Assembly: GCA_020746105.1 (NCBI GenBank)
Contig: CM036617.1
Coordinates: forward strand, 167,036,912-167,100,911
Length of the DNA: 64,000 bases
From: Trogon surrucura
Taxonomy: Eukaryota > Chordata > Aves > Trogoniformes > Trogonidae
Direction of reading: 5' to 3'
Part shown: positions 12,501-27,500 of the stretch, one piece after another
How the letters are laid out: every line of letters starts with the position of its first letter
How positions within the stretch are numbered: position 1 is the first letter of the stretch
The notes under the pieces: generated by a model
What the model saw: only the letters and a program-made list of their open reading frames with translations
Told to the model about the DNA's origin: nothing
The model's database searches: none
Translations under genes and position numbers: made by a program

Positions 12501-15500
12501 CATTTTATACTACATCTCACTCTCTTAAGTAACGTTTTGTCCATTTCCTAGTGGAACACGTCTGTTATGTGAGCTCAAAGCTTTTTTTTGCTTGTAGAAT
12601 CGACTAAAAGATGGAAACTCTTGGTGTTTAAAAAGGATCAAGAAACATGATTGCTTTTTTTGTTAACAATATGTGAAACCTGTCTACCCTGTACGCAAAT
12701 ACAAAGCCTTGAAATAACCTGTACTCTGACTAAACCGGTCTTTTATCTGCTCAAGCAAACCATCTGCCTCCCTTGTGCTGAGGTACAGGGAATGCACAAC
12801 ACAAGTGAGGAATTATCATTTTCTTATGTGGCTGGTCAGACAGTAAGTCCTGTATAATACACAGACATACTTTTCAAGCCAGAGTGATGGAACTGCTTCT
12901 AACAGAATCACTGAAAAGCCCAGGTCTGAAGGGACCTCTGGAGATCATCTGGTCAAGAGCATTCTATTGAAAGAATGCTCTTAGATTAGGTTATTCAGGG
13001 CCTGGTCAAACTGAATCTTAACTATTTTCGTGGAAACCTGCCTTGATTTCTGAGAATTTCTAAGTAGACAACTGAAGGATAAGCTTTCATTTCTATCACT
13101 GGACCATCAGGGAGAAGCACATTACAAAAAGACCTTGCCCGGAAACTACGAATTCCCTACCTCATTGAGTTCTTCTAGAAAAGGCCTTAAAATAGCATAT
13201 TATGTTCTTCACCAACTCATTAATTATGCTGCATATCTAACACTAAAAGGTTTTCTGCAGACATAAGTGAAGTGCATTTAGTCGTCATAACCGCTCTAAC
13301 AAGTGGTAGATTCTGACAAAAAAATGTATTTTGGTACAAAATAAGAAAATACTATTAAAAATAAGCAACATAAATGAATCTAAGTACTCAAAACTCCTTC
13401 CAAAGCAAGGGGTAGATCACACTAACTCATGGTTAAGGGCAATGATGAAGAAAATTACGTGTGGGCTGAGGCTGCCTGGCCTTTTATGACCTTTTGCCAA
13501 TAGGGAACACATGATGCAGGCAGGTCCCTCAAGAGGTTTAAGAAACATGAACAAGTACTCTGAAATGAACAGCAATTTCCTCACACCCTGCAATTTCCTA
13601 GAGGTAGCTCCAGAACTGTCTGGTCAACATCTGTCTAGCTAACACAGCTGATTATTCACTGCTGAATCCAGTTGTAAGAGATCCTCAGAATTACACTGCT
13701 ACAAATGTAAGTGGATATTGTCCTTTACAAAACCCTACCATTTTAGAGCAATACATCACTTATTTCTGCACAAATCTACATGGGTACAGTTTTACATGGC
13801 TCACGTGTGCCGTGGTCCGAGTCTGGCTCATACAGATGGTATGTAAAAAAAAAAAAAAAATCACTACCTGAACCTCACAAAAGTAGGTTCATACTCAGGG
13901 CACAAGAATATTATGTTTAACAATAGTGTTAAAATAACCATAGTGTAGACAGTGTGGAGACCTACAAAAAGGCAGTTAAGACCCACCCCCTGGTAACAAA
14001 ATATAAACTATCATTTAACTTTATGGTCTTTGTTTTTGACACGTACTACTCATTTCAGAAAATAAGTTTAATGCTGTAGGAAGACACCAGTTACACGTTT
14101 GCAAAGTCAAGATGAACCTGCTGATATCTCCAGTCAAGTAAACAGATTTCTGATACATTTGGTGAGAAAACAGGAAAATTTTCTGGGTACAGGACATCAG
14201 AGATTAATAAAGAATTACACTAGGATGCCTGATACAACTTTAGACAGGAAATCTCGTATGTTTTAATCTGATATCTTTGAATCTTACTCCATAATAACAA
14301 AATGGTCTCTAACTATCTTTCTAGAAAATGGCGGCGCTCATGACATTACCTTGCCAAAGTACTGGGCATGTCATACAGAGATGCTTAAACTGGCAGAGTT
14401 AGTGCCTGACATGACCTAAATCCAGCTTTCCCTCACTTACACAGCTTCAGGGGGAGTAACTTCTTAATAGCTTAAGATTTTTCTAAAGCCTATAAGCTGG
14501 AAAAAAACCCGTAACCTCTGCAATTTGGACTAGTATTGTAAAAAAACCCCAATAAACCAAATTACACAACAAACTCCAAACAAGAACCCAAACCTCACAC
14601 CCATCAGGTAGAACATACCTGCTAAAATGTGCTTGGAAGAAAATGTCACTTACCTCCAGCCTGTGGGGTGACCGGCCTTAATCCCGGGCTTGGCATGACA
14701 GCTCCTCTGACGGGACTCGGAGCTGGTGGCGCAGGAAGGGTGGTGTAGACCACCTGGTGGTTCGCGGGGGTTCTTGGTATAGGCAGTTTTGCAGCAGTTT
14801 GAGTCACTGGCCGATGAGTTACATTCACTGTTGTTGGAGCTGGAAAAAACGACAGACAGACCACAACCTAAGAATGGAACGCCACAACGTTAAGCAGATG
14901 CGCCTGTTCCAGAGCACAACCCTCCCCTTTGGAAAGCTGATTCATCTGAACCATGAAAAAAACCCCCACCACCTTTCTCTGTGAAATTCAATCTGCTGTT
15001 GATAATGAAAAACCAACCAAACATACAAAAACTCCACAAAAAAACAGCCTAAACAATACAGCAATTTTCACCCGAAATAAGAATGTCAACACATTTACAA
15101 ATTCTAAATAGAAAAGTTAAATGTAACACCCACTGTCAAGATAAACGAAGACAGAAAGAGTGAGAGAGAAAGAGAGAGAGAGGGAGAAAGAGAGAGAGAA
15201 AGAGAGAGAAAAAGAGAGAGAAAAAGAGAGAGAAAAAGAGAGAGAAAAAGAGAGAGAAAAAGAGAGAGAAAAAGAGAGAGAAAAAGAGAGAGAGAGAAAC
15301 TGTCCTTTACAGAAGAAAGGCGTAAAATAAAGAAGGAAAAAAAGAAAGAATTTTTCTTTCTTCACAATAGAAAGGAAAAAAAGTATCACACTGCAGACAA
15401 AACAACATTTAATTAGGGACAGAACTTCAATGCCAGCCTTGCCATTCCCTCTGCCAAAAGGCTTAATTGCCAGGTGCAAGTGGACAGAGCTAGGAGTGAT

Positions 15501-18500
15501 GTTGCTCATGATTTTTTTCCCAACTAGTTAAATGATGCAACTGCTACGGGCTGTTTCTTCTCCTTCAGTTTTATCAGCAACAGTATATTTAATAATTTCC
15601 ATGACCATCCTTCGCAGGACTTCTTCCTTTCCATTGAAATAATTTGACCATGAATTCTTTCCAAACCCACAGGACTATCTTTCCCTTTCATTTAATCAGC
15701 TTTTTTTTTTTTTTTTTTAAAAAGAAAAAAGATTCTGGGAAACTGACTGGAACGCAAGATGTTACAAGTGACTCAAAAATTCTGAATGTTCACCTGAGAA
15801 GATCAGCACGACACAGGACACACAAGACTAGTTTAAGACAAAAAGCAGTCGCTGCATTCATACGATGATGGAAAATGAAGTTACCTGCAGGCAATACATG
15901 GATGGTGGTTTGGGAAGGTCCACTCGTCGGCACACCTGCCTGCGGCACAGGGTTTGGCTGCAAAGGTGGCAAAGGCTGCAAAGGTCGAGCCGCGGGCTGG
16001 GTGGGCGCGCTCGGTCCGGGGAGGGGTGTCTGGTTCTGCTTCTTGACATCTGCTATAAAAGAAAACCAAGTTTTACACAACAGCAAGCAGAAATTAGAGC
16101 ATCAGAAGAGTCTGAAAATATTTTTTGCCCATCATTCACAGATTAGCAAAGAATATTTCCTAGCATGATATTCCTTTGATCTTTTCATGCTGCAAACAAA
16201 ACTGTAGAAAATCTGTTCAATTACCCTCACTTTCATCATCTCAAGCTTTTTCCCCCCACACTCCAAAATGTTTCACTGTATCATCATAAGTCTGTGTATT
16301 TCAGCGTAACCTCGAAACCTGAATTTAGTGGAACACTATGCCAAAATCTTTAAAAGTTTCCATTAGAAAAGAATAGCCTAAAACCTTAAAAGGGCCCAAA
16401 CACTGCTGTACTCAATTTGTTTCAAGAAAGTGATAGATCTTCCTAAACAAATCTTGTCTACCTTTGATGGTTACATCCTGTTCTTGTTTGCTTTTTCCTT
16501 TGTTCAATCGATTCGTCAGCCCTGTCGCTGTTTTGAATTTTCACGCTATTTTCTTAAAAAAGGGGAATCACTTTATTTTTTTTTTTAGGAGTCTTGAAAA
16601 AGAGAACAAGTTGTTTTCTCTCACTGACACCCTCCTCAGCATGACTTACTGACTGCTGAGAATTGACAAATAGTGTCTTCATCTGCAGTTTACTACGTCA
16701 GTACTTTTCCTACTTCAGTTTGTTTGTGACAACATGAAATATTTGAGTGCAAGTCTGTACGTAATCAAGACTGTGCACAAGTTAGAGAATCATGGAGTGG
16801 CCTAGGCTGGAAGGGACCTCAGAGATCATTTTAATCCAACCTCCCTGTCATGGGCAGGGACGCCTCTCAACTAGATCAGGCAACACAGGGGGACCAAACA
16901 GGGATCGAACCCATGACCTTGGTGTTACCAGCACCACGCTCTAACCACGTGAGATAACCAGCCCCCTAAGTTGAATAAAGAATTGAAAAATTTTTGCCTG
17001 GATATTTCAGCTAGATTAGAGTAGTAGCGGGTAGAGTAGGAACCACGAAAAACTAAAAACCGCAAGATAAAAGGGTACGTTTTAAGGGCACTAATTCAAA
17101 ACAGATTTGTCATAATAAGTTGTACGTACAGCAGCCACTAGTTTAGTAAGAGAGTGCACAATATAAGAATAAAAATATGTTAATGTGTATTTTACTCTTT
17201 AGAAATATTAACATGTTAACAATATGCTGAAGAACACATTTAGAAACTATCCATGAAGTACGCTAACTAGATTTCAAAGCATTAAGAATGGGGATAATGA
17301 CAGTGTAGCTCAAAATGTTGGGGTTTTTAGCAGTCGAGACTATTTTGATGGTCTCACTGAGCTGCCTTTGACACTCTTATAGAAGTAGCAGTACCCTTCA
17401 CAAAATCCTATATTAGAAATACAATCAAAGACCTCAAAAATAAAATAAAATACAAACTGCAGACCATATTGCCTTGCTGTCCACTTCACTGAAGCCTTTT
17501 GATGAAAATACCATTTTTTTCTTTTTTTTTTTTTCAAAGTGTGTAAAAGGAGCAGTCAAGGGATGCTCATTTTGAAAAGAAAAGGTGAGATGTTTCCTGC
17601 TCTTTCATCAACTAACAGATCCTGTGACCAGTTCAAGCTTCTTCTATTCTCTGTGAGCTGGAGAGATTTCCCAGTGTTCAACAACTGACTTGACTCTGAA
17701 CAGATTCCTACAGAGATGCCTACACCTGTTTACTCCGAATATTTGCAGACTGATGCACATTTTGACCGTCGCTGGATAAGGGATGCAAGTGCACTCTTAG
17801 TCATGACCTAGAGAAAACATGCTCATTATCCAGCTACGTAAAAACCCAGACACACTATTGCCCTAAAAGTGTAGTTCAAGTAAAAATGACAGCCTGGACA
17901 CATGTGAGGGCTTCTCCGGGTTTGCTTTTGTTTTTTTTAATCTCACAAAGAAACAAGTTAGTTTGTCCCTGCCAAACAGCAGGTGGTAAAATAAGACAAA
18001 AAATTATCCAGAAAGCTAGATCTGTTAATTAGATAAAAAGGCCTATATTAGAAAACTAATACTGTACGTATTTGGTAATTTTTCCTACAAAAAGATAAAT
18101 GAAAAAACAAAAAAAAGTGGAATGTAGCTGTTTTTGAGAGTGCACTTTTGTATCTTAGATTACAAATCCACTTTAGCTTAGGGATAGGTAATTTGGTGCA
18201 ATGTGCTACACAAATATTTAATAAAAAGGACAGCAACGGGACCACACAAGTACTCCAAGATACTTCAGATGGAAACGTATCTAGATTACTTTTTGCAAAA
18301 ACGATGACAGCAATTGTTCTGTATCTAAAAAAGGTGCTGGAAGCTGAGACACGTGTTTCTGTTTTAATAGAGTGGGATTTTAATATGTCAAACCAAGAGC
18401 TGTTGAGTGACTACCCTGCTCTGCAGCAGTACCATGTCGAAGCCCAGTGGCTCAGGCACATGATCAGGGGGTTCTAATCACTAGGACACTAAACATCACC

Positions 18501-21500
18501 CCCTCCCAAAAAAGCATCCTTAAACCCAATCAAAAATCCCCCATCCTCAAAACATAATCAGCCCTTAAAAATACTCTGCACAGGGTTTTGTCTATCTACC
18601 ATAACTGAAAACTGAACTTGATGAGCTTGGTCTGCTCTTCCATGACCTGATACTGAAACGATAATTTCAGTTTAATAACCTCAAACAACAAAACACCTAA
18701 AAATTCCACAGTTCCTAACCTCAAGGTTAAGCCTAGTTTACCCTGGATGCATACTCTGGTATACAGTACTACAGGTGTTACTGATCCAAATGGAAACTTC
18801 ATTGGAAAAAGGAAGGGATGGAGATCAGATTATATGAACAAGTTCAAAAACCCACCACAAAGTTAAAATTTACTCTCAACCCAAATCTTTTATAATTTCA
18901 ACCAACAAGGACACAGGTGGTAGTTACCTACTACCAAAACAGTGTAACTTTGTACTAAGAGAGATTTAAAGAGAAGCACATAATAGACATCTCTCTCCAA
19001 ATATTAACACCTATTTAAATAACTTTTATAAGTAACAGAACTAGGTTTACTTAGTATTCAAGTGAAGTGCTTTAAACAAAATTATCAGGATCTGAGCATT
19101 GCCAAGAAGATCATGTAAGCGTTTCTCTTTTCTATTTGAAATAGTACTGAACTGATACCCCAGCACACTGCAGTAAACACCATAATGCTGCAGGTACTTT
19201 CTATCCTGCGGCTCTGTACCAATAAATCTACAACAAAATACTGGCTCCACGTTTGCTGTAAACAAAGTACAGCGGAAAAAATATTTGGTCAAAGGTATAT
19301 ACATGCACACGATTATGCAAAAGCTGTCCAAAGTGTAGTCTTCCTCTTTTTAACCTGAATGTTATTATCAGAACACGTGAATTATTTCCCAAGAAACGTG
19401 TTCAAAATCCCAGAGATGTGCTTTCCCTACACACAGTGAAACTCAGGCTTTTATTAGGGTTTTAGACCTTACATTTTTACAGCTTGTATGAAAAATACTG
19501 CCTCCTCACAGAAACTCTAAACATAACTCATCTGCAAGGCTGCAGACACTGCCAGTGAGAGTCTGGGTTCTGCTCCGCAAGAAAGAGACACACAGGAGCC
19601 AACCCAGCCTGAAAGTCTGCCTGCCTTGCTCCTAAGGATTAAAGGAGGGTTTTCTAAAATTGGACAAGTAACAGGAAAGAATCTCAGACCATCCCAAAGG
19701 AGCATATCAGATGATACCGGCACAAGCCTCCAGAAAAACTCAGAAAGAATTAAGCTACTGTACTACAATGTGCTGGCTGTGCCGTGGCTGCTAGCACTTC
19801 TACTGGGAGAAGCTTTCTTATAGTTGCACGTGCAACTATGGCATCGATCTTTTGTGGCAGTTGTGAGGTGAAGACATATTCCATGCAATCAGGGGAAAAA
19901 AAAAAAAAATCTGTGTAAAGTGTTACTTTTGCTACAAGATTATCTGAAACACATTACAACACGGTGATATGCTACTTTAAAACATGCCACAAATCCATTT
20001 TAGATGTGTTGGTGCCTCCAGAGTCCAAGTGAGAACAAGCCCTCAGAAGAGACGACAGCAATAAAAACTTGATTCTGTGGGCTATTCTGACACTCAGCTA
20101 AGTCATTCACAGAGTCGTCAAAATCCTCCAGCAGCCTCTTCTTGAAGCTGGATTGTCACCAACACCAATTGAAATGAACTGCGGTTTTGCCCAGGTGAAT
20201 CTGAAGAACATTTAAGCGTGGAGTTTCTACCATTCCTCTGTGCTGCACTACCTTCCTACTGTGTTTTCTTTTCCCCTCAAGCTCTACCTGAACCTCCTAA
20301 ACTTGTAGGTCATGGCCACGGCCTGACAGATCATCTGGCACTGCCGAGAAGAGTTGTGCTCCATCATCTTTGCAACTATTCTCCAAGTAGTTGGTTGCAG
20401 GCTGCTATTACACTGTCTTTCTTGTCTGGTCTTTGCCAAATATGCCATGGTCTGTCACAGGTCACATACTCTAGGCCCCCACCATCCCGACACCACCTAT
20501 TGGACCCTCTCCAGTGCTACCACAACTCTTCTGAACTCAAGGAAGGAGGAGCCAAAACTGGACACCTCATTTGAGGTGTGGTCCCACCAGTGTCAATGCA
20601 GATGGAATAGTAATCTAAATTTAAATGAGAACACACTGTTGGCTCACGCTTAATTTGGTGTCCACCATGTATCTTCTACTGATAGAACCACCCGACTGCT
20701 GGTTATCTGAACTGCATCACGCTTCTCTAATACTTGTATACCACATGCATGTCCCTTTTGGTGGTAACATCACATCTCTTCCTCACCGAAGGAAACGCTG
20801 CCACATGCCAATATAATTTTCTACATTTGTGTAACGCAAACACAGAGCAAGCTATTGGAATGCATGCGTAGAACCTGAACGTGCCAGCTAGAGAGACTGC
20901 TACTGAGGTCGTCCAAAAGAATGAAGCTTTTTGGTGGGTGGACTTCAAAACGCATTTAGAGACCACGCAGAACTAGAATTATATCTCTAAGAGCAGAAAT
21001 ATCATTGTTTTCAGTTAAGATGACCGTGCAATACAGGGTCTTATGTATAAATTCTTATTACTTCTCTGAAATACTGAAATTCTTTCCTAATCCAACACTA
21101 ATTATGACTTGCCCACAGTTATGCAAGGTCTAAAGAAAAATGTATTCTTTTAAAAGATGAAGTGCATCCAAACTGCCAAAGGATATAAGAGCACAATTAT
21201 ATCTATTCTAATCTTGGCATATAGTGCCAAAGCAAAGAACAGATCTGTATTTAGTATTCATAAATTTTTTAGTTAAAATATTAGAAGCTGTAATAATCTA
21301 ATGCCTGAAGAATAACTGTAGAATTAAAAGGTCTTTCATCAACCAGTAAACATAAGAATTAAATATATCTAAGAAGAACTTTCTGAAACATAGTAAAGAA
21401 TTCAAACATGTCAAATTATTCCCCAAGCCTAACAGATTTGAGCACAGACAGCAACTGCTTAGATTAAGGAAAAGGTAAAATAAGATAAAGACTGTTTTAC

Positions 21501-24500
21501 AGTAAGTAGAACTCCTTTCATTTAACACCTATCAGCATTCTCCAACAGTCCTGTTTAACTGAAACACTGAGAAATTAAACATAGTAAGCAGGAAAAGATG
21601 TTTATTCTGTCATTCAAGGGATGAAATAATACTTGTAGCTCAATTACCCCTGCAGCTAGCAAAAGCTTTTTCACGTACCTTGAGAAGAGCCATCATCCTC
21701 TTCATCCAGTGTAAGATCAATGACACCTCCTGAATCGCTTCCTGTGACCTTCCCGCTCTGAAAGACAAAACTCCTTCATTTTGCAAAAGCAAATCCAGGG
21801 AACACAGGCTTTTGGAAAAGGGATAGGAATTGAACATTCAGAAGGAGAGGTCTCAGAGTTGATAACACTTATTAGAAAGGAAGTGATGACATGAGCAGGA
21901 GGAGGAAATTTCTGACAAATTTCCCAAGAATCGAAAATCAGGCAATAACCAAATGACTGTATCATGGTATCAAATATTTAAGTATTTCTAGTTTCGTAAG
22001 GAGTAAGAAACACTGATTGATGACATTGCTATTTCACAGATAAATTAATAACAATTTAGTGTTACGGAGTATCTTTCAGTTATGGCTCTCAGAATTTTAA
22101 CAGAATCGCAGAATCATTTAGGTTGGAAAAGACCTTTAAGATCATCGAGTCCAACCGTTAAACTCATTCTGCCAAGTCCACCAAAGCCACTCCTGGAGTA
22201 GCTTAAGGCAGAATGCATCCCCAGAGAGACACTGGCGCCTTGTCCAAGTTTGTAATCTGTGCTTTCCTCTACAGTAGTATAAGCTTTTGACGGAAAAGTC
22301 ACCGAGAAAACACATTACTTATCTTGAGGCAGCTCAGTCTATGTGCCTATAAAGAAACTGACTTCAAAATAAGAAAAAGGGAAAGCTACACTGGAACCTG
22401 TGTGCTATTAAAATATGTCATCAACGGCAATGAGAAAACTCCAATTGCAGCCAGCTTTTAAAAGTAACTTCATTACTGTATTTTCAGCCATTATCACAAA
22501 TTTTAGCATTATATTATGCTCCGTACGAAGCCATTTGTAACCATCTCTTTAGAGAGGCTAAAAGTATCTTTTAAGTTCTTATGAAGGCGAAACATTGTAA
22601 GGACCCTAGAGGACCGTAGAAAAGATTTATTTTCTAGATCAATTACTGTCCCTTGGCTGTTCAAGGCTAGAGGGACCACCAACATTTTCCTTTTGGTGCT
22701 GAAAAAAAATATTGGGGGAGGTCCTATATATTTCTGGGCTCTTAAACATACTTATATATATAAAAAAAAAATCACAAATGATGTAATTTTCTAATTCCTT
22801 AAATTTTCTGCAAAAATCAGTAGTTTTACGATTTTGTATATGAGGTGATTGTTTATTGTTGGACTGAACTGCTACCAATTTATGGATTAGTAAACCAGGT
22901 TCCTTAGGACAAAGGGTTAGGAAAGCAACAATTATTAAAAGCTCTGAACAATTAACATGGAAAAAAGCCTAAGAGTTACCAGCCCCACAGGGCGTGTACA
23001 AATGACAACACGATAAATCCTGGGAAGATTACAGAGATTCTTCTGTGCAGACAGGTGGGAATAGATGCAAAAAGCCTGAATACTGAGATTATTTGCTCTA
23101 GGACCTTTCGTTTGGGTAAAATAAAGCCTTGAAGGAGGTCCTAACGACAACTCTCATAAGGGCGAGGCTTTGAGGAGAGGGAAAAAGAGGCCATTACATG
23201 GTTACTAAACGCAAATGAAAGCTGTGTCCAAACCCTTGGTCACTGAATTTGGAGTGCCTGACATGATCGATCTCTTCATTGCGCATTATTACAACCCGCT
23301 TTAAATTCTAATACTGCCACTGATGAAATTCTGCCAACAACCTACATGATACCCAGTTTGAATAATATTGAACTACTTATGTTCACAGGTGATAGAAGAG
23401 ATGTCTATAGGGGCTCTATCTTTGCTATACATAGAGAAACATCTTTCAGATTTATTAACCATGTATTTCTTCTGTTGAATGATTCCTATTTCAAAGACTT
23501 TCCAGCTTCAGTTTTCTTCGTATGATCAGCTGATTTACCCACTTGAAGCTTAAGATAAAAGGCACATTCAAATAATCAATGATTACTTGATTAGCACGAA
23601 GTCAAGAGGAATTCCATTCCAACTTGATAATCTTCCAAGTCAATGACGCGTATTTTGAACTACGGTGCTTTCTGCCAGGAGAAAGCAGATTAAAAAATGG
23701 AGGGGGAGGTTTTTACGGAATCGGAGAAAGGAAAAACTAACGCTAAACCATTAATTTCTCCCCATTATAAAATACATTAGTCTGAAGTAATTTCCTTTCA
23801 ATTCTTCCTCTGCAAGGAAATCTTAAATCCTTAGAAAAATACTCTGTACAAGCTGTGTTGAAGCCCTACGTAGCCATGCCAGCCCAGAAAGTTCTTTGAA
23901 CTTCCAAGTCAGTAAGTATTACAGCCTGCTTTTATTTTTTTTTATTTTGGTATGTCTAGAAGGCCAAAATCTTGAGTTAAACCAGAAACTACTAAATGAC
24001 AAATCCAACCAGCCAACAAGGTTGCACAAGCACACTTCTTGGGGAAAAAAAACCCCTTTTTGTAGTTAGCCACACCATTCAAGGTTTTCTGCTAAACAAT
24101 CCTGGTAGCAATCTCCTCAACAGGAATTATCCATAAGCAGTTCTTCGGTTTTCTCCACAACCCACACTAGAAATTCTGGATCTGCAGGGCAGCATTTTGG
24201 GTGCTGCTCTGTGGTACACCCCAAACCCTGGGCAGACAAAACACACACCCCACGAGGACGCTGTACTCCACACATAGTGCACCCTGAAGTCCTGGCTCCC
24301 CAGCCTCTTCCACTAGATTCCCCTCATTCACTGACTGTGCATCTCCCCTGAGTGAAATTTAGGGGCACAGGAAAATTTTAAGGAAACTCGCAACACTGAA
24401 AATATTGTGTTTCCTGCCTAGGGGGGTATGGTGCAGGCAGGTTAACCCCACACAAAACAGACTGTGAATTATGCCTGCCATAAAGGTCAGGATTTTGACT

Positions 24501-27500
24501 ACTTGGAGCATCCACCTACATTCAAAAGGAAGCGGAGTATCCATTCCTACACCCTGTAGTGTTGGCACACAGTTTTAAGATACACGTAGGTATCTTAAAT
24601 CCAGATAAGAATCCAGAATGACGAGGACCTTCAGGAAGAACTGAGAATTGGGTATTAGAAGACTGGTCCACACTCCTTCCTCATGGTGAAATTAAGCATC
24701 TTGGTGATCTGAGAGAGCAGCTTTATCACCCTGTCTCAGATATTTCTGGCGTGGTGTCACTTACCCCTGAATGGTTAAGACCTGCCAATGGAAGCATTTG
24801 AAACTATCCTCACCAAAAGCAAGTAAAAAATGGTTTTCAGAAAGTCCCGTGCCCAAACCATCAAGAAAGGAAAAATAACCCTTTTGAGTATCATGACCAT
24901 TTTACTTAGAAATTCTTTCAGGGAAATTTTTGTTGCTATAAGGGCTTGTGAAAACTCCAGCTTACTACAGAGCTTGTGGAAAGGCTAGAGAGCAACAACT
25001 CCCATTGCTTCTGCAAAAAAGAAGCAAATTGGATTTTGAGGAGGAGATTGCCACATCACACATCAGGAGATTCAGACACGCTACTCTGAGCAAAAATTAG
25101 AAACCAGCTTAAGAAGGCTTGCAGCCCTGAAGAAGGCAGGCAAAGGGAAGCCTGACATTGGAATTTCAGTCATGTATGAACAATATTCACATTTGTGTCA
25201 AAAACTGAAATAAGAGAACAAGTCTTTCAGTTCTTAGTATTAGATGTCAGCAAGCACTGTGGCAGAAACTGGTAATGCAGAAAAGCAAACCCAAGGTATT
25301 CTGGTCTGCTATCAGTTTTCAGCTTTCTCCAAACACGGGAAGCCAAGAACTTGAAATTTGCTTCAGCGGATCTCTGCAGATGAGCAAGATGGTGCAATCA
25401 CAACATCTCTTCATCAGCACAGTCACACTAGTGAAATAATTAAAACCATTTAATGAAAACCCAAAACATATGCCTGGTGCTTTAGGTCATGTATTGCCTG
25501 GAAAGTTTTGAATAATGGATGATTCAGTCGCTTTAAAATATCCAATAAGCTGGAACACAAATAAAATAACCACAGCAATATAAAATGATCTCTATGTATT
25601 TAAAGATCACAGTCACAAAAAAAAACACACCAAAGCAAACAAAACTATAACCCCTAAACCCACTGTTTCATCATTTGTCGGAACCAGAGCAGCAGTCTCC
25701 AAAGAGAGCTTTTACTCTCACTGTTTACAACAGTATCTGGGTAGTTTCTAGTAATTGAACAAAAAAAAGTTTACATTGAGACTTAAAAGAAATAGAAACT
25801 GTCCAATTCCCTTTTCCACCCTTAACAGTTGACATATCTTAAGGTAAATGGCTCCAAGTAAGTGGAAATCCTCCAAAATACTGTCATTCACACTGCCATT
25901 TTGGTCCTGTTTTACTCATAAGCCCATGAGCTAACTGTACAACGTGGAAGTAGCAACATCATGAACTGAATCATCCAGTTAACGACAACTGCATCTGAGC
26001 TGCCTTAGTTTAGACTTTTCTCTTAGTTTAGACTTTTCTCTTAGTTTAGACTTTTCAGCAACGCAACAAGAAAATCAAAAACAGAGTTGAAAATTAAACC
26101 TAACAAATCCTACTCCGAAATGTCAGTTTTAAAGATGCCCGTGAAGATGCGCATAACTTGGGAGCTGAAAGGCAAAACACCAGGTGAAGTGGGGAAAAAA
26201 AGACTGCAAGGTATGACTAAGGGCAGAAACAAACCTGAAAAAAAAGAAGCAGAAGGAGGGAAAAGCGAATTAGAGGCCAAACAGCAGGTGAGCACACACC
26301 TTCACCACAGATACGGGAAGATGGTGCGAGTGCACGATAATGCTACTCTGCTATTCGCTTTCAGCCTCGTGTGTTCCTCCTGAAACAGCCACCCAAGGAG
26401 AAGGCACTTCACACATTTACAATCTTAACCCGTTTTCGAAAAGTGCGTTCTCTGAATAAAATCTTGTCAAACTGCAGGCCCTCTGCCCCAGCGGCTTCAG
26501 TCTGCAAAGTCACGTCCCCACCTACTGCACTTACCACTGTATACCTACTCCTGGGCTCTGTTTGCTTGCTAAATGCCCCAAGTGAGCATTGAATTTGGCA
26601 AGCGTGAAGAAAAAGTATTTTAAGGCCAAGTGCAAGACCGTAGGTTAGGGGAAAAACCAAAAGAGTAAATCCTCAGCCCTCTCAATTACCTGCGTGAAGT
26701 CTGCCAAGTCCTGAAACAGAGGCTGAGTCACGACCTCCTCTAAACACCACTTAAACAGCTAAGCATGAACTGCTTCACATTGCGTAGGCATAAAATAAAT
26801 GCAAATACTTAGATCTGTGCTTTTTTTCCTCACTTAAATTGATATTAGAAATTTCTGAAGCGTTTTACTAGCCGCAAAACTTGTGCTGAAAGGTGCTCTA
26901 TAGTACTGATTCTTTCGAGTAACATTTTTAGATTTTTTTTAGCATGAAAACTAGTAGAAACAGACTTTGTTGTAATTTCTTACAACACAAAATCTCTATT
27001 CATACTACAATAATTACACTCCAGCTCTGGGTTTTCTACAAAGTATTGCCAAAAATGACCTACACTCAGAATTCTATGTATTTTCCTCTGCATATACTAT
27101 ACTATGACAGCATAACATCTGCTTTCTTCCAACTCCAAACACTAAAGTCTTTAACAATTAAAGATAGTACTGAGAAACAGATGTGCTGATAAACAGGATG
27201 TACTTATGGGGAGACGTGCTAGGAAAAAGCAGTAATAATACAGTTTTCCTTGAGGAGTAAGAGAATTTTACAGTGACTTTCCAGAACCAATGCCATATGG
27301 ATATCACAAACATTTTTTAGAAAGTGCAACAGAAAAAGGAGATCTTTGAGGTAATCAAAATCCTGGAACTTATAAAAAATGCTTATACACAGTGAACAGA
27401 GATACCTGAATCTTAAGTCACAATTAAGATTTGCAGTAAACCCAACATAAGTGCCTCCTTCCTTTGGAAGGCTGTCATTATATGCCATATACCATTGCAG

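Larger units (their letters stand above)
16053..21678 (-). other. ATF7IP: ATF7IP intron 10
   Basis: A 5.6-kb intron between the SUMO-interaction exon and exon 11. It contains a tRNA-headed SINE (16784-16966) and an old CR1 copy (20270-20760), plus a poly-A run near 19891-19911. The rest is AT-rich with nothing recognised. Confidence 0.6.

Noticed and set aside
15117-15509. 130-codon minus frame with SLSF repeats
   Set aside because: Translation of the 12-bp simple repeat; not a gene.
16784-16966. A functional tRNA-Ile gene
   Set aside because: The acceptor stem is not intact, the A box and anticodon arm are mutated, and a CR1-like tail follows; it is a SINE.
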